From Pomphorhynchus laevis (taxonomy: Eukaryota; Acanthocephala; Palaeacanthocephala; Echinorhynchida; Pomphorhynchidae): a stretch of 64,000 bases of DNA. The stretch spans positions 434,001-498,000 of the forward strand of contig WNNJ02000108.1 in the NCBI GenBank assembly GCA_012934845.2. The letters are read 5' to 3'. Shown here piece after piece: positions 1-12,352 of the stretch (position 1 is its first letter; each line of letters opens with the position of its first letter). A program made the translations under genes and the position numbers. The notes under the pieces were generated by a model. That model saw only the letters and a list, made by a program, of their open reading frames with translations. It was not told the origin of the DNA and searched no databases.

Positions 1-334
1 CCAACAAATTAGATTTAATTTGATTTTAAAATTATAAATTTATATTTGCAAATAGAATTACTTCAATAATTGTTATTAAAATAAAATTAATTAGATTAAT
101 AATTAATGCTAAGGAATATTAACGATTTTGAATATTTATATGGATAAAAATTTTATAAGAAAATAATATTTTACTGAATTCCTAGGAGTTAGATACTAAA
201 TATGTCGACAATTCATTTTTTATAAATAAAAAAGTTGTCAAGTTAGATTGCTAGATCAAGTATAACAAATACAATTAATTATCTATTAATCTATTTATTA
301 ATACATTATTATAAGGATTTAGTTTCAAGAGGCT

Positions 335-910
335 GTTGCAGTACGATATGGCTGGCAACCCAATCCAATAACAAATAAGTGCACTTGCGGTGCCGGATTT
401 GATATCTCGCATGCTCTGTCATGGATGATTTGATTTTGTCCGTCACAATATTGTAATTAATGAAGTATCTAAATGTTTAAGCACATTTTGTAAGTGCGTA
501 ATAAAAGAGCCCCAAGTTAATCATGTACCTCAATCTCTCGAATTCGATAACAATACAGCATCGCGAGATGAATATGAAAGAGCAGATATTTCTTGCAACG
601 GCATATTTGAAAATGCTACGGACCGGTACTTCATGGATATATCGTTTTTAACTCTTTGGCTCCGTTGTACTCCTTATCTCGAATATCAGAACACTTCCAA
701 AACCACGAAAACCGCAAAAATGCAAAATATAATGAACGAATAGTGAAAGTTGAGCATGCATTCTTTCATCCGATTATATTATCGACCACAAGAGGGGTGG
801 TTCCGACAACGAACGCAGTATTGAAGCAAATATCAAGACAGATATCCACTCGCGGTCATTCTTCGTACATAGATTGTATACGACCCTACGATCAAGGATA
901 TCAACATTAA
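335..910 (+). pseudogene. Retroelement C-terminal relic (C-x-C-G zinc motif, nuclease-like end)
   Basis: Frame pieces read YGWQPNPITNKCTCG, then HALS, RHNIV, ERADISCNGIFE, and after a frameshift the 656-910 frame reads APLYSLSRISEHFQNHENRK and EHAFFHPIILSTTRG. This succession (CxCG...HAL...RHN...ARADI...DVRVFNP...E.GxFTPLVFSTTGG) is the C-terminus of an animal retroelement polyprotein seen in many invertebrate genomes, with a Cys/His motif followed by a PD-(D/E)xK-like block. The reading frame is broken at least twice. A second, longer copy lies at 23.7-24.8 kb. The 656 ATG is not a real start. The element class is uncertain. Confidence 0.75.
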
Positions 911-1029
911 TATCAAAAGCTGTTTCAATTTCAATAAGGATGACACCTTACGCATGTCGGAAGGCAGACAGGGAACAACCAATGATCACACAAAATCACA
1001 TTTAAAGTTCTAAATCTAACATTGTTTAA

Positions 1030-1130
1030 TATAAGGGCCTATTTGTGGGTAACACATTAACAAAGATTACCCATTTGTGGGTAACCCATTAATGGGTTAC
1101 CCATTTGTGAGTAACCCATTAAGTGTTATG
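1030..1130. repeat. Palindromic GGGTAACCC-type repeat
   Basis: Several near-copies of CCCATTTGTGGGTAACCC occur in tandem and inverted form. Positions 1079-1102 are a perfect 24-bp palindrome made of GGGTAACCCATT and its complement. It resembles a small satellite or foldback seed. It is not telomeric TTAGGG. Confidence 0.7.
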
Positions 1131-1177
1131 AATTTTACCATCCACTGTTTTCTGTATTTCCTTCTTCTCTATCGTCA

Positions 1178-1860
1178 GACCACAATTATTCCTGCTGTAG
1201 ATAAACTAGTATTTCTAGGTATTCACTTCGACAATAACCTGCATCTCGATCCCTTCATTCGTGATAAAACTAGGTCTTCAAATATTCTTCTCCGTGATAT
1301 TCGTCTCGTCAGAAATTCTCTAGATTTTAGTTCATGTAAATCTCTTATCTTCTCCCTTCTTTTCCCATGTATTGATTACTGTCTTAGCCTTCTCGTTTTC
1401 CCTTCAAAGTCATCCCTTAAATCTCTTCAGCGCCTCATTAACACTGTTGTACGCATCCTTTTTCGACTTTATAAATTCGATCATATATCTCCTCTTATTT
1501 ATCAAATCTTGGATAGCTAAGTATTGAACATCGCATTCGTTTTCGTCTGCTTTGTCTAACTTATCGCCTTCTCTATTGTAATTCTCCTTCTTATCTCTAT
1601 CTGCCAACTCTAAGTGAATCTCGTTCTCTTTCTACTCACCTACGTTCATGTGCTTCTTTTCTACTACACTGACATCTTCACTCAGCCAACTTCGGATGTC
1701 GATCCCTACATATCGCTGTTCTTTGGAATTCCCTACATGATCATCTGCGATCATCATCCTTACTCCAATTTTTCAAAAAGCAACTCCAATCAATGCTACT
1801 AAACGAGTAACTTTTTCAATCTGTTTCGCTTTTGTGGGCTTGTAAGCACACAGTTTTTGT
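1178..1860 (+). pseudogene. LINE 3' end: RT thumb and C-terminal region
   Basis: The frame reads LVFLGIHFDNNLHLDPFIRD, then PCIDYCLSLL, SLQRLINTVVRILFRL, ending in a stop at 1518-1520. Continuing in another frame it shows WNSLHDHLRSSSLLQFFKKQ. These are the standard landmarks after the catalytic palm in CR1/L2/Rex-type non-LTR retrotransposons (FLGIxxD, IDYCxSLL, WNSLPxxLR). It is the same family as the minus-strand copy at 47.8-49.1 kb, with which it shares RSSNxxLRDIR. It is 5'-truncated and frameshifted. Confidence 0.8.
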
Positions 1861-2820
1861 GCATTTGCCACATTAAAAAACTTTCCTATACCCCCGTAAA
1901 TTGTAACCTTCGGATATCAAAAATAAATTTTGAAAGTAAATAAAATATGTTATTAGGAAATATTTAGAAATTTAAATTGATGATAATTGATGGTAATATT
2001 TTAAGTATTTTGAACAATCACCAGTTTGACCGCAAAATAGTGGAGACTATAATATTATTAAGCTGTCAATTTTATACTTGTACCATCATCAGAAAAAATC
2101 TATACAGATTCAAGCTAGTATATAATATTGTACAATAAATAAATCTCTCAAAATATTTTAAACACTTCCGATATTCTAACAAACCATTCATTCTTAGCAT
2201 TAAGGATTTGCATTAATTTTAAATATCAAGTTATTTATTATTAAATAACTTGTTGAATAACTTATTATTAAATATTTATTCATTATTTTCCAACAACAGC
2301 TGGAGATTGTATTTGCTGTATGACGATATATTCGATTTTTGGTGTTCTTCTGTCTTAATCGCACCGTTGGATTATATTTTTAAGTTGGATAGCCAATGAA
2401 AATGTTATTCTTTAATATCTCACATTCCAGTTTATAGGTACTTAATTTGTACACATTAAACGTCATTATTAACCCTTTATTATTTTACTTAATAGAAAAT
2501 GTGATTTATAATATAAATTTTAAAAAGTTTGCGATTGTTTTATTTGAAAGAACCAACCACTGTAAATCTATAAAAGTATATTATTGATTTTAAAGAAAGT
2601 TTGTATTGCAACTAACTTAAAGTTTCGTCATTAGTCTCATTCTTATGCACTTTGTGTAAGAATCATGCACCTAATCGCTCTATTTCTACATTCATAAATG
2701 CATTTTTGAATGAATTCATAAATGCACTCCATCGATATACTTATTGAACATTTTTTTGGTTTTCAAAAATAAAGTCAATTAAACACATATTTAACGGTTG
2801 TCGCAAATAATTTTCATTTA
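1861..2820. other. AT-rich sequence without recognised features
   Basis: No convincing coding exon, RNA gene or repeat was seen on either strand. Only short AT-rich imperfect repeats are present. Confidence 0.5.
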
Positions 2821-2826
2821 TTTCTG

Positions 2827-3040
2827 TTAGTGATTTGATTTATTTCGATTTGATTTATTTTGATTTATATATATCCATTTGATTTGTGGAAAACTGACAC
2901 TGTCCCAGATCATCCATTGAATGATACATGAGTAATAATTGCCGTAAGTAGATAAAAAACAGGAAATGAAGACCAAGAGCAATTTATTGTAAAGCTTTCG
3001 GGCTAACTGCCCTTCTTCATATATATAATTATTGAACAAA
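2827..3040 (-). mobile_element. Penelope-like terminal fragment with hammerhead-like motif
   Basis: On the minus strand, 3020-2994 reads GAAGAAGGGC-aguua-GCCCGAAAGC: a UGAAGA core block, a GGGC/GCCC stem and GAAA. This is the arrangement of the hammerhead motif reported in Penelope-like element terminal repeats. The downstream text (TTTACAATAAATTGCTC) is also shared with the 42.9-kb copy. The 70-codon frame here is not considered a gene. The leading C of the CUGANGA core is missing, so activity is doubtful. Confidence 0.5.
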
Positions 3041-3499
3041 ATTAGATAAAAAAGATGGTTTATAATTAAAAGTCAGGGAAACATTAAAAGTTCCAACGAT
3101 AAAAGCTAATTCAACGTTAAATGAAACCTTTTTATCATAATAGGAACTTCTAGGCATATTGGCATATTCAAAAGCTGAACATACACTTAACACCATAAGT
3201 TAGTGTTGCGATTGTATGAATGATTAGTGGATAATATAGTTCGCAGAGACTTTGAAGGATTATTTCACTGTCAAATAGGGCAATTCAGAAATCCAGAATT
3301 TTCCTTGTCTTGGAGGTCATAGCCGACTAAAGTATTGTTTGCTTTGACCTCCAATTATGTTAAATACATGCTTGGAGGATGTATTTATTGCAACTCTTGG
3401 AGGAGTTGCAATATTCATTGCTTGGGTTGATTTTTGATCATTTAAAATTTGATAATATAATTTTTATTTTGAATTATATTTTATTTTGCTAATATTTTA

Positions 3500-5420
3500 T
3501 TTTGCTAACGGAGGAATAGGGGCCAAAACATTATTACATAAAAGTTCCTCCTGATGATCTCTAATCCTGATTCTAATATTCTAATTTTTATTAGTAAATT
3601 GGTAACAATTAACTTTTATTTTAAATTTTAAATTTAGATTTAAATTTGATATAAATATGAATTGTATAAAATTTTTTATAATTGTTTATTATTTATCTTT
3701 ATATTTGATTTTTTGTTTTTCGGTAATGTTACCTCTGCGAAACTTCAGCATTTTAGACTTGGATGTGTTGATGGATAGATTAGTTTCATCGCAATGACGA
3801 ACCAGTCTAGTATAAAATAATTAGACTCAGTTATATGATTTGTTCAAGTGACAAGTTATTATTGACCTGTGGACTTTGTTTTCCGGTAATGTTACCGCTG
3901 TCAAAAATGCCAAAACTATGTATTTTTTATAAGATATTATTTTTCCGCTAATTTTCAAGCAAGTTTAATGGAATTTTGCTTTTTTTTATAATTTAACAAT
4001 ATACATAACAAAAAATATTATTATAAATAAATTTAAACTATTAAGGTAAAAAATTTTATGGATAGAAATAATATGCTCTGTATAAGAATAAGGTACACCA
4101 AATAATCAAATTTCATCAGAGGAAATACGTCATTAGCATGTATTTGCCCCCTCTGCTATGTTGGGTCGAGGAATAGAACCGAAATCTGGTAACATAGCAG
4201 TTCTTTCTGATGAGCTCTAATCCTTATTCCAATACATCTTATATCATGAATTATTCAATTCATTAAAATTGACTTTTAATTTAAATTTCAATTTTTTATT
4301 TAAACTTGATATAAATATGAATTCTATAAAATCGTATATAATTATTTATTATTTATCTTTATTTTTATTTATATATAGTATAAAATACAAAACTCAGTTA
4401 TCTGACATGATGACAAGTTATTATTGACCTGTGAACTTTGGTTTCCCGGTTCTATAACCACCGTCAGAAATACTGAAACTATGTATTATTGATACGACAA
4501 TTATTTTTTCTAAAAAATCCATAAATCAACAAAATATTATTAAAATAAATTTAAACTCTTAATCGTAAAACTTTTATGAATGGATAATAAATAATATACT
4601 TTGTATTAGAATAAGATACACAAGATAATCAAATTTCATCATATGAAATACATCATTAGCATAGCAGTTCCTCCTGAACTGCTATAGGTCATCAACAAAA
4701 TGATGACCTATATATAAATCAACAAAATATTATTAAAAATAGATTTAAAATTATTAGCGAACAAGTTTTATGAATAAATAATATTCTTTGTATTAGAATA
4801 AGATAGTAGATAATCAAATTTTATAAGAGGAAATACGTCTTAGCTTGTATTTGACCCCACTACTATATTGGGTCGAGGAATAGGGGCTGAAGCCTGATTA
4901 CATAGCAGTTCCTCCTGATGATATATAATCCTTAAATTAACTTTTATTTTAAATTCTAACTTTATGTAAATATTAATTTATAAATAATAAAAAATACGCA
5001 GACTCAGTTATCTGATCTGATATTTAAATATCAGATAATATAAAATTATATTATTATTTATATTATTTATATTATATTAATATAAATAATATTATTTATA
5101 TATAATATATATATATATAATATATAATATAAATATGTAGACTCACTTATCTGATCTGATAATTAAAAAATGCCGATTATATAAGATTAATTGGATACAG
5201 TAATGTGCTAAATTCCTTTCAACAAATTTATTTTATAAATTTGTTGATAAATTTATTTTATAAATTTGTTGATAAATTTATTTATAAATAAATTTATTTA
5301 TTTTATATCTATTAATAGGTAAATGACTATCTTATATCTATATATAAATATTCTTTATTTATATATAAAATACGTAGACACAGGTATCTGATCTGATTTG
5401 TTTCTTATTATTATTTGCAT
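3500..5420 (+). repeat. Head-to-tail array of reverse-transcriptase element 3' tails
   Basis: Partial copies of one tail recur near 3.51, 4.09, 4.62 and 4.81 kb in the same orientation. Each has some of: an AT-rich end of the RT frame, tttgtattagaataagata, AAATTTCATCAGAGGAAATA, a hairpin CTGCTATGTT/AACATAGCAG, and CCGAAACCTGAT; a downstream block includes GTAGACTCAGTTATCTGATC. The same tail follows the RT relic at 21.3 kb and adjoins the RT relic at 25.5 kb, which assigns it to that element family. Spacing (about 590, 540 and 190 bp) shows truncated units in tandem. The block GACAAGTTATTATTGACCTG also recurs at 3849 and 4411. Confidence 0.7.
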
Positions 5421-5914
5421 TAAAAGTTATTTTTCAAGTAGATATTTTAATACTTATTACTTTAAAGCAATTTTTATGTAAATTTGTTATGTAAATTTGT
5501 CAACCTTAATTCATTATGAATTAAGGTTTCATTTGATATGACGTCAGCAGCTATTATTATATAAATTAGAACACTAATGAGCCAGCAAATACATATTTCA
5601 CGATCATCGCCGACTTTTCTGTATAAACAGAGTTGTAGCAGACTAGAATTATAACCACATCCTTAATAAGCAAAACGTATTTGTTAACTTTATTAACATG
5701 GAGATAATTAATGTAAGACTTATTTGCAATAAGACAAAAGAGTAAATACTATTTATTATTTAAAATTACGAAATAGTGAAAAAGATTATTTTAACAATAC
5801 AACCGATAAGGAAGTAACAAACATCAATACAAAACAGCGTTCAAATAGTACACACTTCTCTATTTTTGCCGACGACTTTTATATCATCTTCTACAACCCT
5901 TACAGCTTCAGGTC

Positions 5915-6175
5915 CATAGGAATCGGAGCCTTCAGTTGCACCAACGCGCAGCCTTCAGACTAAACCATTCGGGGTATCTCATACCCCTATCAGTCCAGTA
6001 GATGCGGACTATTGTCGGTAATCTAGAGTTGAGGAGGTTGAGAAACATTAGTCTTTGCTCTGGGGACATCCTCTAGAGAAGAAGACTAATTCCGAGAGAG
6101 CCCAAGTACCCCAAAGGCTTAGTTGAGTTTTCCAATCTCTTCGGGATACGTTTAAGTCTATCCAGATCAGCTTTC
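5915..6175 (-). pseudogene. LINE RT thumb fragment, left inverted copy
   Basis: On the minus strand the frame reads SPEQRLMFLNLLNSRLPTIV, then YPEWFSLKAARWCN, with at least one stop. This resembles the P-x-Q-RLxxLxxxLLPRLxH segment of R2/NeSL-type LINE reverse transcriptases. It is an inverted, diverged copy of 7145-7410, with about 1 kb between arms. No catalytic YxDD block lies adjacent. Confidence 0.55.
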
Positions 6176-6779
6176 GCCGTCTAATTCCTCGTAACAGTCA
6201 ACCCCGGATATTTTACTCGACTCGTGAAGATGGGGAGTGGTTAAGGCTGCAAAATGGAGGAGAGTGCACAGAGTGCTCGTTTCTTAAGCTCCTTTTTTTG
6301 GTGGTGCAGGGGCGTCATGAAAGAGTACCAAATGCGATTCATTGGAGGTTAAAATAAAATTGGATGTGGGTAACTGATCTTTTAATCTAAAAATAAACGG
6401 ATGATGTCGGGGACTACATATTTCACCTGCGTCCAGAAAACAGGGCTGTGGCATCATATGCATATACTACGAGATGATGATCACGTTTAAAAGCCTTGAG
6501 GAGAAAAACAAAACTGATGTACTTTACCAATTGCTGAATAAACCGAGCGACCTTTGATAAACCCATAAAAACTCGGTGGGATCAAATCACGCCTTCTTAA
6601 ATGATTGCGAATTCTTAGCGCCAGCGCTTTTTCATAGATAAAGATGAGGAAATTTGGAACCGAAACAGACCGCAGATCTTTTGGACAAGAAACCTGTTTT
6701 CACTTAGGTAAAAATGTTCTTCTGCTAGTGCTAATGCCGGCTACATCGGATAATAAGGCTAACAGCATTGTGACGGCCA

Positions 6780-7140
6780 CTTCTCTTCTTTGATCGGCTC
6801 TTAATAGCTGACAAATCCGAGAAGAGTGTGGAGCAACGGATTTGGAGGTGGCCGGAAGTGGGCCCGGGAGTTAAGGATATCCGTAACAGATAAATCCCTG
6901 CTCCCGAAGTCACCCAAAGACAAGATTAATTGTGGAGAAAGCGTCTCCATCGAGAGACTGGGCAATTTTAATTTTCGATAACAGCTGTTATCATCATTAG
7001 GAACAAAATTGCATTACAAAAATGGTGTTTAAATCTGGTTATATACAAATTTACAAGCAGCACTTTAAACAACTGGATGTTGTTTAAATTTGAACTCTAT
7101 TTTGTTTAAACTCTATTTTGCTTAACATTAAAATGCTAAG
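6780..7140 (+). repeat. 330-bp direct repeat, copy 1
   Basis: This segment recurs at about 7655-7990 with shared blocks such as GGATATCCGTAACAGATAAA and TCATCATTAGGAACAAAATT. Both copies hold the perfect 16-bp palindrome GATAACAGCTGTTATC (6977-6992 and 7825-7840). It may be the non-coding tail of the LINE fragment next to it. Confidence 0.75.
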
Positions 7141-7144
7141 TTTA

Positions 7145-7410
7145 CAAATGGGCCGTGAAACGGGCCTGGCCTCTCTTATTGAACGGGAAAACTTAAGTAC
7201 GCCAATGGGGTACTTGGTATATCTCAGGATTAGTCTTATTTCGAGAAGATGTACCCCAGAGCAAAAACTATGGTTTCTCAAGTATCTCATCTCGAGATTA
7301 CCGACTATAGTCCGCATCGACTAGACTCTCAGGGGGTAAGAGACCTTGAATGGTTCAGGCGTAAGGCTGTGCGTTGGTGCGACCGGCTGCTTAGATCCCA
7401 CTGAGCCTAA
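7145..7410 (+). pseudogene. LINE RT thumb fragment, right inverted copy
   Basis: The + frame reads TPEQKLWFLKYLISRLPTIV and, after a stop and frame change, VRDLEWFRRKAVRWCDRLLR. It matches the RT thumb/maturase-like segment of R2/NeSL-type LINEs and the inverted copy at 5.9-6.2 kb. The catalytic part is absent. It is followed, after about 250 bp, by the second 330-bp direct repeat. Confidence 0.6.
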
Positions 7411-7654
7411 GGTCGTGATATGTATAGAAGACTCGGGCATATCTAGACACTGATAAATGAGATTTATTCTAACCTTATTATATGCTTGATTTGTTTTGTC
7501 TTCTAACAGGTGTAGTTTTGTAAGAAATTCTTTATTTTATTGTATTATTACATTTACAAATTCAATTACCATTCAATTATTTTAATTACTAATTAAATAG
7601 TAATTTAATTACCGATTTAATTACTATTTAAATTAATTAAATATAATTAGTAAT

Positions 7655-7990
7655 TATGACAAATCCGAGAAGAGAGTGGAACGACGGTTCTGCAGGTCAC
7701 CTTAAGTGGGCCCCGGAATTAAGGATATCCGTAACAGATAAATTCCTGTTCCAGAAGTCACCTTTAGGCGGGATTGGTTGGGGGAAAAGCGTCTCCATAG
7801 TTATGCAAGGCAATTCTAATTTTCGATAACAGCTGTTATCATCATTAGGAACAAAATTGCATCACAAAAATTGCTGTTTAAAACTGGTTATATACAAATT
7901 TACACACAACACTTCAAACAACTGGATTTGCCTCTATTTTGCTTAACATCAAAATGCAACTTTTACAAATTCAACCAAAAATACAACTTA
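7655..7990 (+). repeat. 330-bp direct repeat, copy 2
   Basis: Diverged copy of 6780-7140 with the same internal palindrome at 7825-7840. The copy ends around AAAATGCAACTTTTACAAAT. Confidence 0.75.
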
Positions 7991-8900
7991 TTAATTAAAA
8001 CTTAAAAACAAACCAACTGAAAACTAAATTCAATTTTAATTACTAATTAAAATGAAATTTACACAATATATATTTATAAAATATTTGTCAATAGTTCGAT
8101 ATCCGATTTATTGTTAATCATTAACCTATCTTTATTTTTTTGCTTACACCTCTTTAATTTTTCTTTCTAAAGTATTACTTTCAACGGAAATTATTTTACT
8201 TCTATCAAAATCTATTTTGTGATTACTATTTAAAGAATGGTCTATGACTTCACACTATTTATTAAATGTTAGAACATTAATATATCAACAATTAATGTTG
8301 TTGCCTCGTGATGCATATGGGTATTTATAATATAGAGATATAAGAAATCCACACAATATAACTGTTATATAACTTTATTCAAAATTTACATTACTCCGTT
8401 AGATTTAGGTATTTCCTCTCCTCATATAATAGATCCGAAATTTTAGTCAAGTTTGCAATTTAGAGGGCAAATAAAACAATAATGTAAATTTCATCTTGAA
8501 TTTCAACGATTAAGCATAAGATTTGGTTTTGAAGATTGATTTAATGTTTAATCCTTCATGCCACGAATTCGATTGCTTTAGCTCAAATAAAAAGAAGATG
8601 ACTCCATTTGCTACTGCTTTAAATCGTCCTTGCAGACGAAGCAATTTTATCACTTGTTAAGTTTCTCTTTTCATATTTAATTCGAACATATACTGTTCTG
8701 ATAGCGAAATTTTTGATACTCTCTGTTCGGTTATATTCCATAAGTTTTAATAAATAATTCAATCAAAAGCTCATGATTGATCTTATGGTAAAGATTATAC
8801 CGTGATGAGTATCGAAAACTTGCGTTTCAGAGCAATAAATGTTGCATTCTAATGAGAGACAACAGTAATTATGCAAATTACGATATTCCATTACATTTGA

Positions 8901-8928
8901 TGTAAACAATCACATGTGATTGTTTACA
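8901..8928. promoter_or_regulatory. 28-bp perfect palindrome with two forkhead-type half sites
   Basis: The 28 bp are self-complementary. Each arm starts TGTAAACAAT, which contains GTAAACA, the forkhead-factor core; the centre CACATGTG is an E-box-type site. It lies about 3.4 kb past the stop of the HIP1-family gene. A cis-regulatory role is only inference; a cruciform-prone chance palindrome is possible. Confidence 0.4.
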
Positions 8929-9410
8929 TTAGGCACCTAATATTATAGGCTAAACGCAAATATTACGTCAATTACGAATAATTCTATAAAAGTTATTCTT
9001 TATTCTACACACTCTATATATTCAAAATTCGATGTCTACAATTTAAATATGCTTTAAATTGTCTATCTATTTTATCTTTAATACAGAATTCTAAAATCCA
9101 GGACTTTAATTTTTCGGCTATTTCGCAGTTTAATTCAAATCTTACATCATTAAAGACAATAAATTAAATATTTACATTTTTACCTAATTTACCAAAATAA
9201 ACCTATATAATATCGATAATTATCAGATAACTTTATTAAACATTTAAATAACTCCATTAGTTTATCTTCATTACTTTAAGGTAATTCCTCCCTTCACAAC
9301 AAGGAGGAATTAAGAAGGAAAATAACCCCTCATTAATTAGCTTTTTCCTACTTAGTGATAAGGAGAAAAACTAAAATTTATCGGAAATTTTAGCTTCAGA
9401 ATAAGCACGC

Positions 9411-9840
9411 AAAATACAACCTTAAAATGTACTTTAGTAAAACGTATTTAGTTCAAATTTAAAACCTAAAGAAACGATTTGCAATATAAACGATAAAGCG
9501 TTATCGTCGATACACCAGTGTATATCATCTGATATTTACCTTTAAAAACACAAATCCGTGAATGTGTGTTAACATAATTACTTTTTGTAATTATGTAATT
9601 TAGTAAAAAGTATTTAGTTTAAAGTTAAAACCTAAAGTAACGATTTGCAAACTAAACGATATAAACGATATATTAGTGTATACCATCTGCTATTTACCTT
9701 TAAAAACATAAATCCATGAATGTGTGTTAACATAATTACTTTTTGTAAATCCGTGAATGCATAAAAACATAAAGAAACATAAAGAAAACATAAATCCATG
9801 AATGTGTGTTAACATAATTACTTTTTGTAAATTTCTTAAC
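9411..9840. repeat. Direct repeats of about 165 bp
   Basis: The block from TAGTAAAA..TATTTAGTT through TTTACCTTTAAAAACA to GTGTGTTAACATAATTAC occurs at 9.43-9.59 and 9.60-9.75 kb. A third partial copy of its end lies at about 9.78-9.83 kb. Differences are scattered single bases. Confidence 0.75.
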
Positions 9841-12352
9841 TACACAGGAGAGTGAATAAACATTGTTTCCACTGAACATATTAACAATTAAACAACTTAT
9901 TAAAGCCATGCATTTCGTTGTGGACATAGTTTTGCTAAATTTTAAAAATGGAAGTTCAATGTTGCATCAGAACATTATCCGTCCACGAAGAATTTGATGT
10001 CTTTTAATTAAAATCCGTTCCGCTCCTTAACATTCTTTCCTAGCATGTTGTAGCGATAGTGCAAGTCATTTTACCTAATTAACCTAGATAATATTGATGA
10101 TTATCAGATAAACGCTGAAACTGCACTAAGAAGACTACAACAAACTGCACATCATATAATACCATTCATTATATTGCATAATACTTAGTTTAAATCAAAA
10201 AACCTAACATCTACGGATTGCTAGCTATGATTCATTTGTATAATCAAGCTACTTGAAAAGCTTGAACCTGACCAAAAGAATACAACTTAACAAATGCCAT
10301 TTAACAAATTTGCATTTAAAATTCTCGTTATCGAATAAAAAGAATGTTACGGTAAACAAATGCTATTCAAATTAAAATTAAATTAATAAAATAATATTTA
10401 TGTTAATATTTAAATTATCAAATTATTTACTGAAATGAAGACATAAAATCTACGTCGTGGATTTAGTGTTTTAAATTTGATCCACTAAAAGTAAATATAT
10501 ACTAAATATATTTTTATTTCGCAGGAGCTTAGACTTAACATAAATATACGAAGATATTACAAATAAAATGTAATAAATATATTTATATTTTACATTTTTT
10601 TAAAAAATGTCAACACCGATTTATCAAAAGAGAAGATTTCCTGTTTCCCTATTTTCTCATAATCAATGGAATAATATATTTTACTTTATCATTTTAACTT
10701 TTCAATTAAATATTTTTTATAACTAATTAGGTTATGGGCTCAGACTAAACATAAACTGTAAGTACGAAGATTATCATAATCTATTTTATAGTGCATTGAT
10801 ATTAGCGTTGCATGAAATAGTGAATACAATGGGCATATACATTAGTCGGAATGTCAGTAGAACAATTCATTTGCAACAAAGCGAATTGAGAGGTTCACAT
10901 AAAAATACTTTAAAAGAATATTTATAAATATTAAAATAATTTTATAAAATATTTGTGTAAAAATAAACAGTTAAACTATTTTTTATGAAAAATTATCTTA
11001 ACAATAGATCAATGGATAAGCGATACAAATAGCTTCTATAATTCTACAAATATGCAAGCTTTAAAAATACCATCCAACAGAAAATAGTTATATATATAAA
11101 TCAACACAATAATATAAAGAATAAATTTACAATACAAACAATATTATTAACACAATATATTAATCTATATTAATATACTTATGTACTTATATTAATCTAT
11201 ATTATATAGAAAAAGGTATGTTTTTTTTTCGTATGTATCTTTTGATGATGCTAACAGAGGTTAGCGAAATATTGAAAATTAAAAATTTTCCCTTTTTATG
11301 ATTCTGCTCCTAAAATTCAATAATATAATCAAAATAATATTTTTGCATATTTCAACACAATGTCAAAAACAAATGGTCAATATAAGTATATACCACATTA
11401 TATATTAAAAGTATAAAAGTATATAATGACAATACGCACATGAAATATAAATATATGGGTACTTTGGATGTGTCTCAACGTTAATAATACCATCAATCTA
11501 ATTACAATTTGTTTCTGTCAAAAACAAAAATAACAAACTAAATTAAGGCAATTAAGTTTAAACCATACCATTGTTGTCCGTCATTTTTAATGATAGCTAT
11601 TTAATTGTAGTAAGCTCGCATCAAAATACTTACTTACAGTAATATTAATAGCATTGACACAAAATGTAAAATACAAATATCAAAAAACGTATTTATTTAG
11701 TTTTATATTTATTTAATTTATAAATTAAATAAATATAAAACTATATATAATAAAAATTAAATTATAAATTATATTATTAAAAAAACTATATATAATTAAA
11801 TATAATTATGTTATTAAATATAACTTTATAATATAATCAAAAATATTTAATACAACATTTATGTAAAAATGTAAGTCGAAAGAGCATGTCGACATGGTGT
11901 AAAATAAACCTTAAATTAATAACTTTTAATTTGTGCAATGCTGATTTTAATTTTAATGGTGAAATAATACGAATCCAATTGTTTTGATGATGGCTTAGTT
12001 AAGAAAAATATCCCAAAATTAGAATTGATTTTTAACTTTTATTAAGCTAATAACTTAATAAACTCTTAAAAACGACAGTAAATTTTCGATTGACAAATTC
12101 ACATTTCGAAATATTAAATAGAAATTTAAAATTTTTTAAAATAATATTTTATTAAATTTATTAATATAAACTTTGTAATTAAACCAAATTACATTGGTTG
12201 AATTAAATTTTGTTATGATAAATTTAGAAATTTTATAAAACAAAATCAGACATTATTTAATTTCCGTAAAATATACGAGATATGAACAGATGTGACTTAT
12301 TTAAATGTTTAAAAATAATTCCCGTAAAATACGTTGACAGTATAAATTGATA

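Larger units (their letters stand above)
7991..12352. other. Intergenic AT-rich stretch downstream of the HIP1-family gene
   Basis: No recognisable gene. Contains a perfect palindrome at 8901-8928, direct repeats at 9.41-9.84 kb, a half copy of a foldback element at about 11.24-11.33 kb (GATGCTAACAG...TAGCGAAATAT), and long AT tracts. Short frames here have no family match. Confidence 0.5.

Noticed and set aside
656-910. Independent 84-residue gene
   Set aside because: It is the last part of a frameshifted retroelement C-terminus whose earlier motifs lie just upstream in another frame.
1079-1102. Telomere-like GGGTAACCC repeat
   Set aside because: Not TTAGGG or a known telomere unit, and it is a local palindrome.
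4090-4230. Hammerhead in the element tail (CTGATGA and CCGAAA both present)
   Set aside because: Block order and stem lengths do not fit; the conserved pairing is a plain nested hairpin.
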